Below, in pieces: positions 8,383-16,589 of a stretch of DNA of 57,784 nt. The stretch is from Verrucomicrobiota bacterium (lineage in GTDB: Bacteria > Auribacterota > JABMQX01 > JAFGEW01). Location of the stretch: contig JAFGEW010000060.1 in NCBI GenBank assembly GCA_016931415.1, positions 1-57,784 on the forward strand, written 5' to 3'. How positions within the stretch are numbered: position 1 is the stretch's first letter; each line of letters opens with the position of its first letter. The notes below the pieces were generated by a model. It saw only the letters and a list, made by a program, of their open reading frames with translations, did not search any database and had not been told where the DNA came from. Made by a program: the position numbers and the translations under genes.

Positions 8383-9624
8383 TTAGTCTGGCTCCAGTGA
8401 CCATACAGTGCATCGCTCAGGCAGGCCTCTGATCTCGGAGTCGGCATGCTCCGCCCATTCAAGTTTGGAGTGTCGTCTCGCATGCTCCTGCTCGATGTGC
8501 TCCTTCGTGGCGGCGCTCACCCGGATCTGATTCGGTCCCGCTTGTTGGCAGAGCCGTGTGGCAATGCTGAAAGTCTGGCTCGCGTACTCCGGCTTGTCTG
8601 CGCGTATTGGCCCAACGTGAATGCCAAGTCTCACCGACACGCGTTCGTGACCGGGATCTCTGCGAAACGCCAACGCAAAGTCGAGCGCTTGCGGGGCAGA
8701 CCGAAAGGCGGAGACGGTGGCGTCTCCTCGTAGATCTACGGGGTAGCCTTCTCCCGTCTCGATCAGCTCCTCGGCATGAGCGAAATGATCACCGATCACT
8801 TGACGCATACCTTCCTCGCCCAGCTCCCGGCCTAATGCCGTTGAGCCCACCACGTCAGAAACCACAATCGCAAGAGTAACTTCCTTGCCCCCTGCCCATG
8901 TCTCAAAACCCTCGCTGCGCGTCTCCTCCACAGCTGAGCTGACCATCGTCTTGGCGTCAGTCTCTGTGTCAAGTTCATCTACTGGAGGCCGCGTAGGCGA
9001 CCCCGGGTAATCGTCAGTTGCTTCCAGTCGGCGCTTAATTCGTCGCATCACATCCGCGTACATGTCCTCCACTGCTTGCCGCCTGTCCCGGTAGGAGGGC
9101 ATGTCGCCTTTGTGCCATCTTGCCCTCCACTGCCAGAGCTTCCCGTAGGGATTGGGGTTTGCGAGGCCGAGCTCCTCCAAGCCGGCATCGATTACATCGT
9201 GCCTGTCCTCGTACTCCACGGGGGCCGACGCGTCAACGCCGATCCCAGTTGCGTCGGCGATCATGGTGAGCTTCTGTGTCTCGATGGCTTGTTGCAGTGC
9301 CCTAAGGTCTCGTGTGTCATCAAGCAGTGTAGCCGTGTCGATGACCCACTCAATGTTGGTGATCTCGATCCTTCCTGTACGTGGTGGATATACCTCGTGC
9401 ATTGCCTGGAAGATGGTCTCGTAGTCATCTGCTGACAAGGCCTTCAGCCGGTCGCAATCCTCGATGGGCGAATGTACCACTGCCGTACGCAGCTCGGAGA
9501 AAACCACATTATACATTGAGATGTTGCTGGGTATGAGCTCCAGGCGGGAGTTGGCCAGGAGCTTGGCAAGGTCACTGCGCTTCCGGTGCGCCAGGACCTT
9601 TCGAACTGGTTCAAGCGATTCCAT
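8383..9624 (-). CDS. Divergent class III nucleotidyl cyclase with unassigned N-terminal half
   Basis: 413 residues. About 247-410 is a class III adenylate/guanylate cyclase domain: first metal Asp in VVSDVVGST (about 257), second in RGDATVSAF (about 301), GIHVGPI strand, and transition-state Arg in IATRLCQQA (about 357). The position usually holding a base-selecting Lys before GD is not Lys (VDLRGD), and the Asn normally preceding the Arg motif is Ser, so base specificity is doubtful. The first 240 residues are soluble and unassigned; a segment around 155-190 (NPNPYGKLW...PSYRDRR) looks like a distinct conserved module. No membrane segment. ATG 9624 is used; an in-frame GTG at 9633 is the alternative, and neither has a strong ribosome site. 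The gene stands 170 bp downstream of a four-gene run. Confidence 0.85.
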   Translation of the reverse strand: MESLEPVRKVLAHRKRSDLAKLLANSRLELIPSNISMYNVVFSELRTAVVHSPIEDCDRLKALSADDYETIFQAMHEVYPPRTGRIEITNIEWVIDTATLLDDTRDLRALQQAIETQKLTMIADATGIGVDASAPVEYEDRHDVIDAGLEELGLANPNPYGKLWQWRARWHKGDMPSYRDRRQAVEDMYADVMRRIKRRLEATDDYPGSPTRPPVDELDTETDAKTMVSSAVEETRSEGFETWAGGKEVTLAIVVSDVVGSTALGRELGEEGMRQVIGDHFAHAEELIETGEGYPVDLRGDATVSAFRSAPQALDFALAFRRDPGHERVSVRLGIHVGPIRADKPEYASQTFSIATRLCQQAGPNQIRVSAATKEHIEQEHARRHSKLEWAEHADSEIRGLPERCTVWSLEPD

Positions 9625-9807
9625 GGCGAGCACTCAATTACGGAATCCCTGCCAATGACACACGCGTGGTGTTTCGTCCCAAAGGGGCCCTTAGCCGCTA
9701 GTCAACACGCGGAGCCCATCAGGCAGAGTATGCCAGAATGCTGGCGAGCAATCAAGGGCCGTTGGATGCAGCTTCCGGTCCTCAAGCGGCTCCGCAGCCC
9801 AAACGGT

Positions 9808-10110
9808 TCAAGGCTGCAGCAGCTCCGACACCTTCCGCCCGTCGACGGACGCGACACGGACCTGGTCCGAGCAGAACCGGCCGATCTCTCCGTCGAGCGT
9901 GGCAACGGCCGCCATCGGGTATGCGCCGGACTTCTCGTCGGGCATCCAGTTGCCCAGGAACAAGCCCGGTCGCTCGCTTCGATATGCTCCGTACCCGGTC
10001 CCGATGAGCACGTACCGGTCCAGCGTTCGCTTGTTCTCAACGACAATCGCCACTTCCTCGTCCTTCCTCGTGTTCGTTCCTCTCTCTGCCAATCCTAAGC
10101 GAAGGCGCAT
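9808..10110 (-). CDS. Conserved-looking 100-residue hypothetical protein
   Basis: Starts 4 nt after the stop of the PNPOx-like gene and on the same strand, so it is probably co-translated. The sequence is soluble, with protein-like composition (VENKRTLDRYVLIGTG, GLFLGNWMPDEK, GEIGRFCSDQVRVASVDG) and no signal peptide. I do not recognise the family. A longer reading from 10173 overlaps the previous gene and is less likely. Confidence 0.6.
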   Translation of the reverse strand: MRLRLGLAERGTNTRKDEEVAIVVENKRTLDRYVLIGTGYGAYRSERPGLFLGNWMPDEKSGAYPMAAVATLDGEIGRFCSDQVRVASVDGRKVSELLQP

Positions 10111-10114
10111 TGTC

Positions 10115-10522
10115 TCAGAGCTTGGCCACCAGCGTGCCCGCAGTGGCACTGCGAGCGGCGTCGTACACTTCACTTACCTTGACCACGACAACGCCTCGGA
10201 AGCTCTTCTCCGGCTTCTTCCGATGGAGGTCCTCGTTGGCGAAGTCATATTCAGGTCCCGAAGTCTTGTAGACCGCGGTACCCAGGAACTTGTAGCTCTC
10301 ACCCGTCTCGTCGTGCCACACGCACCACGAGACTTGGCCGGTGGCCTCGACGTTTGCCCGCGTCGCCTTCATGAACAAATCGCCCACGATCAGCGAATCG
10401 TCGCTCCACCACCAGTACTGGAGCATGGGGGCGCAGTTCGGTCGCCCATCGGCCGACACGGTGGCGAAGCCGATCGTCCGACCCTGTTCCATCAATACCT
10501 TGGCTTTCTCGGGGATTCTCAT
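10115..10522 (-). CDS. Pyridoxamine 5'-phosphate oxidase-like flavin-binding protein
   Basis: 135 residues matching the short PNPOx-like split-barrel family: MRIPEKAKVLMEQGRTIGFATVSADGRPNCAPM is read from positions 10522 down to about 10424, followed by DDSLIVGDLFMKATRANVEATG. Members bind FMN or F420 and reduce or sequester small molecules; the exact substrate cannot be deduced. ATG 10522 follows GAGGACAGG. It is third in a tight minus-strand run after the Cys-rich miniprotein and the BtrH-like gene (53-nt gap) and is followed at 4 nt by the 100-residue hypothetical. Confidence 0.85.
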   Translation of the reverse strand: MRIPEKAKVLMEQGRTIGFATVSADGRPNCAPMLQYWWWSDDSLIVGDLFMKATRANVEATGQVSWCVWHDETGESYKFLGTAVYKTSGPEYDFANEDLHRKKPEKSFRGVVVVKVSEVYDAARSATAGTLVAKL

Positions 10523-10575
10523 GATTGACCTGTCCTCAGTTGATGATGCCTTTACAGCTTAGCTTGAAATCTTCC

Positions 10576-11553
10576 CTACAATGCGCCGGCGATTTGCCGC
10601 AGCGCGCTCAGGCCGACCTGTTCGGCCATCTTGGCCGATCGCAGATGGAGCAGTCCGCCGGCGCAGCGGTCGGGGTCGTTGACGTGCTCCTCCTTCTCCT
10701 CGTCGCCAACGAGGAGCGGGAACAGCTCGGTCACCGCGCGCAGGTTGTCGGCCACCACGCCGTAGGCCTCGATCGCGGCATCGAACACCTTGGCGGGAAC
10801 CTTGACGCCCCCGACATCGAGCCGTACGCGCGCCTCGACGAGAAACTGCGCCGCGAACGCGCGGCATTCGTGCCACACCGCCGCGTTGTATGCTGTGCCG
10901 AGGCCGCCCGCCCGGCCCTCTTCGAGCGCCTTGGTCCACCAGTCGTAGGCCTCGAGGCCCATGGTGTATGGCCCATCGGCATACTTGCGCGGGTCGTCGC
11001 GCACGGCCACGGCGAACTCGAGCGCCTGCTTGACGAGCGGCGCGTCGCCTTTCGCTTCGCCGCGCCGCACGACGTGCAGAGCGAGCCAGCCGATCTCCGA
11101 CACACCCAACTCGCGCCATGGCTTGGGTCCCGCGCCGTCGTGGCCCGATGGCCCGTTGAAGTAGTAGCCCCCGGTGTCGTAGCCGTTCACCACGTAGTAC
11201 TCGGGCATGGCGAGCTCCCAGCCGTAGACGGGAATCCGGTCGTGCAGCGCGCGCCGCGCCGCCTCCCAAGCCTGCTCTTGCACCTCGGCGAAGTCGGGCC
11301 GGTCCTTGTGCGTCTGGAAGGTCTCGACGCAGTAGCCGGCCGCCTCGCCCAGTTCGTGCAGCACGTCGCTCTTCCACGCCGTCGGCCCGCTTGGGCACAA
11401 CGCCTCGTGGATATTCATTACGAACGCATGCCCCGTCGCCCCGTACAGCCACGCCTCCGAAACCTCGACCCCCAGATACTCCAAGCACCCCGCCAGACAC
11501 CCGAGATGCGACACCCACCTCGGCTTCCACCGCAACCCGTCAAGCATGGTCAT
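10576..11553 (-). CDS. BtrH-N/cysteine-peptidase-like protein of unknown function
   Basis: 325 residues, cytoplasmic. The N-terminal 60 residues hold a Cys-rich entry motif (SHLGCLAGCLEYLG) and a His in YGATGHAFVMNIHE, followed by CPSGPTAW. The layout recalls the butirosin BtrH / papain-like fold, in which Cys and His form an acyl-transfer or protease site. The C-terminal 120 residues are helical and have no motif I can name. ATG 11553 is preceded by GAGGGG and overlaps the stop of the 62-residue upstream gene as ATGA, so the two are translationally coupled. Family assignment is from memory of motif style and is tentative; the gene itself is sure. Confidence 0.8.
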   Translation of the reverse strand: MTMLDGLRWKPRWVSHLGCLAGCLEYLGVEVSEAWLYGATGHAFVMNIHEALCPSGPTAWKSDVLHELGEAAGYCVETFQTHKDRPDFAEVQEQAWEAARRALHDRIPVYGWELAMPEYYVVNGYDTGGYYFNGPSGHDGAGPKPWRELGVSEIGWLALHVVRRGEAKGDAPLVKQALEFAVAVRDDPRKYADGPYTMGLEAYDWWTKALEEGRAGGLGTAYNAAVWHECRAFAAQFLVEARVRLDVGGVKVPAKVFDAAIEAYGVVADNLRAVTELFPLLVGDEEKEEHVNDPDRCAGGLLHLRSAKMAEQVGLSALRQIAGAL

Positions 11554-11738
11554 GGCCTGCCCCTCGTCTTCGTCCCAGCTTCTTCTTCTCGATCCAGGGT
11601 CGGCGCCTGGCACGGCGAGTTTTTCGGCACGAGCTTCTTCAGGCGCTTGCACCAGACGGCTGCCACGGTGCGGCAGGCGCCTTCGAGCGCCTCCTCGGGG
11701 AACGCCGCGTCCTTGCAGTTGTAGTCACACCACTTCAT
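11550..11738 (-). CDS. 62-residue cysteine-rich miniprotein, coupled to BtrH-like gene
   Basis: Five cysteines at residues 4, 8, 22, 30 and 43 (C-x3-C-x13-C-x7-C-x12-C) in the first 43 residues, then a charged tail. ATG 11738 follows CAGGAAC, and the stop overlaps the next start (ATGA), which strongly supports a real gene. The pattern suggests metal or Fe-S binding, or disulfides; there is no signal peptide, so metal binding in the cytoplasm is more likely. I cannot name the family with certainty. Confidence 0.75.
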   Translation of the reverse strand: MKWCDYNCKDAAFPEEALEGACRTVAAVWCKRLKKLVPKNSPCQAPTLDREEEAGTKTRGRP

Positions 11739-11803
11739 GTTCCTGCATCATGATACACCAACCCGCGAACGATCGCGCACTCCTTTTCCCGCTCCACTGC
11801 GAT

Positions 11804-11865
11804 CTCTGCGAGCTCTGCGAGAAACAGGAAAGAGGATCTCGCGCAGAGTCGCAAAGCTCGCAGAG
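11804..11865. repeat. Inverted repeat of CTCTGCGAG words upstream of rnf
   Basis: Arm CTCTGCGAGCTCTGCGA (11804-11820) pairs with 11849-11865 at 16 of 17 positions, loop 28 nt. It lies between the divergently oriented miniprotein gene and the rnf promoter. It looks like the purine/pyrimidine-biased dispersed repeats of large bacterial genomes, not an obvious operator. It could act as a barrier or terminator. Confidence 0.6.
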
Positions 11866-11893
11866 GGCTCGATACCTGTGCGGCGCATTCCTC

Positions 11894-11922
11894 TTGACAT
11901 GGCGGACGTGCTTCGTTATAAG
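11894..11922 (+). promoter_or_regulatory. Near-consensus sigma70 promoter of the rnf operon
   Basis: TTGACA (11894-11899), 17-bp spacer, TATAAG (11917-11922). Predicted start near 11929 gives a leader of about 80 nt before the rnfC GTG at 12009. The best promoter match in the window. Confidence 0.75.
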
Positions 11923-12008
11923 GCGCGCCGTTACCGAGACCCGCGCGGGGTTATCTCGCCCGTCGACGGGTCAGTCCGCGCCGCATGTGATTCCGTCGAG
12001 GACTGGAT

Positions 12009-13337
12009 GTGATAACCTTTCGCGGGGGCGTTCATCCCCCTGCACACAAGGGGCTGACAGACGAGCTCGCGCTCGACGACGCCGCGCCGCCCGCGGTGGT
12101 CAGGGTCCCTTTGCAGCAGCATATCGGCGCGCCGGCCAAGCCGGTCGTCGAGAAGGGCGCCGCCGTTAAGCTCGGCCAGACGATCGCCGAGCCGGGCGGC
12201 TTTGTCAGCGTGCCGCATCATGCGCCCGTCTCGGGCACCGTCAAGGCGATCAAGGAGTACCCGCACGCCTCCGGCCGCGCGCTTCTGGCCATCGAGATCG
12301 AGAACGACGGCCAGGATACGCCCGCCGACGAGCTCGAACCGATGCCCGACTGGCGTGCCGTGCCCGTCGAGGCGCTGCGCGACCGCGTGCGCGCCGCCGG
12401 CATCGTGGGCCTTGGCGGTGCGGCGTTCCCGACGCACGTCAAGCTCTCGCCGCCCAAGGACAAGCCCATCCATACCGTCATCATCAACGGCGCCGAGTGC
12501 GAGCCGTATCTGACGTGCGACTACCGTCTCATGATCGAGACGCCCGACGCCGTGCTCGTCGGCGCCGACATCGTGCGCCGCTGCGTCGGCGCCGAGCGCG
12601 TGATCGTCGGCATCGAGGACAACAAGCCGCGCGCCGTCGAGATGATGGAACGCAACGCGCGCGACCTCGACAAGGTCGAGATCGCCGCCGTCCATACGAA
12701 GTACCCGCAGGGCAGTGAGCTTCAGCTCATCCGCGCCGTCGCCGGCGCCGAGCTGCCCAAGAGCAAGCTGCCGATGGAGGCGGGTGTCGTGGTGCAGAAC
12801 GTCGGCACCGCCCTCGCCATCTATGAGGCCGTCGTGGGCGGCAAGCCGCTCGTCGATCGCGCCGTCACGGTCACCGGCCCCGGCGTGGTGAGCCCGCGCA
12901 ACCTGCGCGTCCGCCTCGGCACGCTCTGCAACGAGCTGATCGAACAAGCCGGCGGCATGACACCCGATGTCGGCCGCGTCATCATGGGCGGTCCCATGAT
13001 GGGACTCGCCATGCCGGGCGCCGACGTGCCCTGCATGAAGAGCACCTCGGGCCTGTTGCTGCTCCTGCGCCACGATCTGGTCAGCTACGAGCTCAATCCC
13101 TGCATCCGCTGCGGCAAGTGCGAGACCCATTGCCCGGCCGGTCTGGCGACGGCGCGCATCGGCCTCGCCGTCGAGCTGGGCAACATCGAGCGCGCCGAGG
13201 CGCTCGCCGTGCTCGAGTGCATTGAATGCGGCTGTTGCTCGTACGTCTGCCCGGCACGCCGCCCGATGACCCAGCTCATGCGCGTCGGCAAGAGCAAGGT
13301 GCTCAAGGAACGGGCGAGGAGGAAGATCGGTGCCTGA
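12009..13337 (+). CDS. rnfC: Rnf complex electron-transport subunit RnfC
   Basis: 442 residues, peripheral NADH/FMN subunit of the ion-pumping ferredoxin:NAD+ oxidoreductase. The N-terminal RnfC signature ITFRGGVHPP opens the protein and is followed by the barrel-sandwich region (PVSGTVKAI). The Rossmann/FMN part includes GLGGAAFPTHVKL and NGAECEPYLTCD. Two 4Fe-4S motifs lie near residues 364 (CIRCGKCETHCPAGL) and 403 (CIECGCCSYVCPA). The GTG start at 12009 is set by the ITFRGG signature and by GAGGACTGG upstream. Shorter than RnfC of gamma-proteobacteria, which have long Ala-rich tails; it matches the short clostridial form. First gene of rnfCDGEAB. Confidence 0.97.
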   Translation: MITFRGGVHPPAHKGLTDELALDDAAPPAVVRVPLQQHIGAPAKPVVEKGAAVKLGQTIAEPGGFVSVPHHAPVSGTVKAIKEYPHASGRALLAIEIENDGQDTPADELEPMPDWRAVPVEALRDRVRAAGIVGLGGAAFPTHVKLSPPKDKPIHTVIINGAECEPYLTCDYRLMIETPDAVLVGADIVRRCVGAERVIVGIEDNKPRAVEMMERNARDLDKVEIAAVHTKYPQGSELQLIRAVAGAELPKSKLPMEAGVVVQNVGTALAIYEAVVGGKPLVDRAVTVTGPGVVSPRNLRVRLGTLCNELIEQAGGMTPDVGRVIMGGPMMGLAMPGADVPCMKSTSGLLLLLRHDLVSYELNPCIRCGKCETHCPAGLATARIGLAVELGNIERAEALAVLECIECGCCSYVCPARRPMTQLMRVGKSKVLKERARRKIGA

Positions 13338-14364
13338 CGCGACCCGCGTAACACAACGCGACTTGCTCAGCGTCTCGTCGTCGCCCCACGTGCGCGCGCG
13401 CGAGGACGCCGGCCGCATCATGCGCGACGTGATCATTGCGCTCGTGCCGGCGCTCGTCGCCTCGTACTTCTTCTTCGGCATCGCGGGCATCATGCTCACG
13501 GCGATCGCGTGCATCGCCGCGCTGGCCACGGAGATCGCCTTGCTCGCCTGGCGCGGCCGCAAAGTGGACCACGCGGCCGTCTACTCGGCGCTCGTGACCG
13601 CGGTTCTCATGACGTTCTGCGTCTCGCCGCTCGTGCCGTGGTGGATGGTCGTCGTCGGCGCGGTGGTTGCCATCGGCATCGGCAAGCACGCCTTCGGCGG
13701 GCTCGGGCACAACATCTTCAACCCGGCCCTCGTCGGGCGCGCGTTCCTTATGAGCGCCTACATGGTGCCGATGACGACGTGGAAGTTGCCCGACGGAATC
13801 AGCGGCGCCACGCCGCTCGCGCACATGAAAATCGGTGCCTACGATAAGCTGCCCAGCCTGTGGCATCTCGCGCTCGGCGACATCGGCGGCTGCATCGGCG
13901 AGACCTCGGCCATCCTGCTGCTCGCCGGCGCGGCCTACCTCCTCGTGCGCCGGGTTATTACCTGGCACGTGCCGGTCGCGTACCTCGGCGCGCTCGCCGT
14001 GTTCGTCTGGATCTTCGGCGGCACGACGAAAGGCGGCGCCGGCCTCGACGTGCACGTGTTCAACGGCCTCGGTCCGATGAACCTTGGCGCGATTCCCGTT
14101 CACTTGCTCGCCGGCGGCGTCATCCTCGGTGCCTGCTTCATGGCCACCGACTATGTCAGCAGCCCGATGACGCCGAAAGGCATGATCATCTTTGGCGTCG
14201 GGTGCGGGATCCTCACCGGCGTTATTCGTATCTTCGGGGGCTATCCCGAGGGCACCTCGTACGCGATCCTGCTGATGAATATGACCGTGCCGTTGATCGA
14301 CCGCGCCACCATGCCACGGCTGTTCGGCGCGCGAAGGCTGATGAAGAAGAAAGGCGCCGCATGA
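13330..14364 (+). CDS. rnfD: Rnf complex membrane subunit RnfD
   Basis: 344 residues with about ten hydrophobic segments (for example IIALVPALVASYFFFGIAG). The covalent-FMN attachment threonine lies in DGISGATPLAH (about residue 160). The GTG start at 13330 overlaps the end of rnfC by 8 nt and is preceded by GAGGAAG, so the genes are translationally coupled. With RnfG, it passes electrons through the membrane and forms part of the Na+ or H+ channel. Intact. Confidence 0.96.
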   Translation: MPDATRVTQRDLLSVSSSPHVRAREDAGRIMRDVIIALVPALVASYFFFGIAGIMLTAIACIAALATEIALLAWRGRKVDHAAVYSALVTAVLMTFCVSPLVPWWMVVVGAVVAIGIGKHAFGGLGHNIFNPALVGRAFLMSAYMVPMTTWKLPDGISGATPLAHMKIGAYDKLPSLWHLALGDIGGCIGETSAILLLAGAAYLLVRRVITWHVPVAYLGALAVFVWIFGGTTKGGAGLDVHVFNGLGPMNLGAIPVHLLAGGVILGACFMATDYVSSPMTPKGMIIFGVGCGILTGVIRIFGGYPEGTSYAILLMNMTVPLIDRATMPRLFGARRLMKKKGAA

Positions 14365-15056
14365 ACGACGCGCTGAAAGCAAAACCCGTCATGCTCGTCG
14401 TTGTGCTCGGCGCGGTCTGCGCCGTCGCGGCCGTTGTCCTCGGCCTCGTCTACGGCGCGACCAAGCCGCGCATCGAGGCCGAAGAGGTCAAAGCCAAGGA
14501 GCAGGCCCTGCGCGACGTCCATCCCGGCGCCATGCGTTTCGAGCAGATCACGACCGAGCATGCTGTCGACGGCACGCCGTTCGTCTATTATGAGGCGTAC
14601 AACGCGGACAACGTGCTTGTCGGCTATGCGTTCGAGGGGCACGCGAACGGCTACAGCAGCACGATCGAGCTGACCGTCGGCCTCGACAAGGACGAGCAGA
14701 CGATCACCGGCATCAAGATCACCAAGCAGCAGGAGACGCCCGGTCTCGGCGCGAACTGCGTCAAAAGCGGCGGGTCGAAGTACATCTGGGAGATCTTCTC
14801 GCGTGCCGAGGCGGCCGGAGAGGACACAGGCTTTCAGAGCCAATTCTCCAATCTCGCCGTCAACGCGCTTGGAGACGACGGCATTCCGTCGAATGTCCGC
14901 GCCCTGAGCGGCGCGACGATCACGACCAATGCCGTCCTGCGCGCCCTGCGCACGGCGATCTCGGATTACCAGGTCGCGAGTGGCCGCGACTCCAAAATGA
15001 CTGTAAGCGGCGCGACACAGAAAGACCACGTTGACGGGCCAGGGGACGGACAATGA
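14361..15056 (+). CDS. rnfG: Rnf complex flavoprotein subunit RnfG
   Basis: 231 residues. One N-terminal membrane anchor (VMLVVVLGAVCAVAAVVLG), then a periplasmic FMN-binding domain with KITKQQETPGLGANC and the flavinylated threonine in LSGATITTNAV (about residue 185). ATG 14361 overlaps the rnfD stop (ATGA). A longer open frame to the 5' side is excluded because it runs through rnfD. Flavinylation by ApbE, not seen in this window, would be needed. Confidence 0.96.
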   Translation: MNDALKAKPVMLVVVLGAVCAVAAVVLGLVYGATKPRIEAEEVKAKEQALRDVHPGAMRFEQITTEHAVDGTPFVYYEAYNADNVLVGYAFEGHANGYSSTIELTVGLDKDEQTITGIKITKQQETPGLGANCVKSGGSKYIWEIFSRAEAAGEDTGFQSQFSNLAVNALGDDGIPSNVRALSGATITTNAVLRALRTAISDYQVASGRDSKMTVSGATQKDHVDGPGDGQ

Positions 15057-15724
15057 GCGCACGACCCTTGAGCGAACTCACGAAGGGCTTCATGAAGAGC
15101 AATCCCGTCTTCGTGCTGCTCCTCGGCCTCTGTCCGACGCTGGCGGTTTCGACGACGGTCAACGACGCCATTGGCATGGCGCTCGCCGCCACGTTCGTGC
15201 TCGTCTGCTCGAACGTCATCATCTCGCTCACGCGCGACTTCATTCCGGACAAGGTGCGTATTCCGTGCTTCATCGTCGTGATCGCCACGTTCGTCACCGT
15301 CGTTGAGCTTGTGATGCAGGCCTACCTGCCGCCGCTCTACAAGAGCCTCGGCATCTTTGTCCCGCTCATCGTCGTGAACTGCATCATCCTGGGTCGCGCC
15401 GAAGCGTTCGCGTCGAAGAACACGGTGCTCCCGTCGCTGCTCGACGGCTTGGGCATGGGCCTCGGCTTCGGCATCGCGCTGTTGATCCTCTCGACGATCC
15501 GCGAGGTGCTCGGCAACGGCTCGTTCCTCGGCTACCGGCTCATTCCAGGTTTTGACCCGAACAACTTCAGCGGCGTCAAACCGGCCGACATGCCGAACGT
15601 GCCGCCGACGCCGGCGCTCATCATGATCCTGGCGCCCGGCGCGTTTCTCTGTCTTGGCCTGATCCTCGGTTTCATCAGTTGGCGGCGCCTGCGCAAGAGC
15701 GCGGCACGCGAGGGAGCGATGTAG
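15053..15724 (+). CDS. rnfE: Rnf complex membrane subunit RnfE
   Basis: 223 residues, six predicted membrane spans, opening with the family signature ([20 protein letters not shown]) and holding [14 protein letters not shown] typical of RnfE/NqrD. It is homologous to RnfA and forms a pseudo-symmetric pair around a membrane Fe-S cluster. It starts with an ATGA overlap onto rnfG. The C-terminus has a short extra loop ([15 protein letters not shown]) before the last helix. Confidence 0.96.
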   Translation: MSARPLSELTKGFMKSNPVFVLLLGLCPTLAVSTTVNDAIGMALAATFVLVCSNVIISLTRDFIPDKVRIPCFIVVIATFVTVVELVMQAYLPPLYKSLGIFVPLIVVNCIILGRAEAFASKNTVLPSLLDGLGMGLGFGIALLILSTIREVLGNGSFLGYRLIPGFDPNNFSGVKPADMPNVPPTPALIMILAPGAFLCLGLILGFISWRRLRKSAAREGAM

Positions 15725-15788
15725 GCACGACGAAGTATCAGCGCGAATCTGTGCAAGCAGCGGCTCATCCATTGCGAAAGAACAGACC

Positions 15789-16445
15789 ATGGGCATCGGC
15801 GAAGCATTTACAATCCTGATCAGCACCATCTTCGTCTACAACTTCGTGCTGTCGCGATTCCTCGGCCTGTGCCCATACATGGGCGTGTCGAAGGACACGA
15901 GTTCGGCCATCGGCATGGGCATGGCCGTCATCTTCGTCATGACGCTGGCGTCCGCCGTCACGTGGCCCGTCTATCGCTTCCTGCTTGCGCCTTCGACGTC
16001 CAACTTGTGGTACCGCCTCTTCGGCGGCAGCCCCGCCGATTACGACCTCACGCGCGTGCTCCGGACGATCTCGTTCATTCTTGTCATCGCCGCGCTTGTG
16101 CAGTTCGTCGAGATGTTCATCCGCAAGGCGAGCCCCGGCCTCTACCGGTCGCTCGGCATCTACCTGGCGCTCATCACGACCAATTGCGCCGTCCTCGGCG
16201 TGGCCGTGCTCAACATCGACATGTTTTTCCAGAACGCGCAGCCCGTGCCCGGCTCGTACCTCAAATCAATCCTCCAGGGCTTCACGGCCGGCGTCGGGTT
16301 CACGCTTGCCATGGTGCTCATGTCGTCGATCCGCGAACGACTCGAAATCGCCGACGTGCCCGAACCGCTGCGCGGTATCCCCATCGCGCTGATCGTCGCG
16401 AGCATCATGTCCATGGCGTTCCTCGGCTTCGCTGGCTTGATCTAG
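15789..16445 (+). CDS. rnfA: Rnf complex membrane subunit RnfA, with an extra loop
   Basis: 218 residues, against about 190 usual. The core motifs are intact: [49 protein letters not shown]. The added length sits between transmembrane segments 2 and 3 (about residues 69-90, [20 protein letters not shown]), where the canonical protein has a short turn. It is 64 nt downstream of rnfE, the first real gap in the operon. ATG 15789 is set by the conserved N-terminus; the ribosome site ahead of it is weak. Confidence 0.95.
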   Translation: MGIGEAFTILISTIFVYNFVLSRFLGLCPYMGVSKDTSSAIGMGMAVIFVMTLASAVTWPVYRFLLAPSTSNLWYRLFGGSPADYDLTRVLRTISFILVIAALVQFVEMFIRKASPGLYRSLGIYLALITTNCAVLGVAVLNIDMFFQNAQPVPGSYLKSILQGFTAGVGFTLAMVLMSSIRERLEIADVPEPLRGIPIALIVASIMSMAFLGFAGLI

Positions 16446-16573
16446 CGGTGTAGGGCGGGCGCCCCGCGCCCGCCGCAGCCCCCTTCAGGGGGCGATTGGA
16501 AGTAGGCACGGGCGCAAGCCCGTGGAAGACGATACAACAAGGGAATCCGGAAGCCCCCTTCAGGGGGCGACTG
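16446..16573. repeat. Palindromic repeat cluster between rnfA and rnfB
   Basis: Three GC palindromes inside an operon: GGGCGGGCG/CGCGCCCGCC near 16453-16475, CACGGGCGCAAGCCCGTGG at 16507-16525, and AGCCCCCTTCAGGGGGCGA twice (16477-16495 and 16552-16570) as perfect direct copies. The P1 plus P2 order recurs at 30307-30369. Transcribed, these would form stable hairpins and could tune rnfB expression or mRNA stability. Confidence 0.85.
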
Positions 16574-16589
16574 AGAACAACCGTGTCCT

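Noticed and set aside
13860-15056. 398-residue reading of rnfG
   Set aside because: The upstream half is an out-of-frame reading of rnfD; the true start is ATG 14361 with ATGA overlap.
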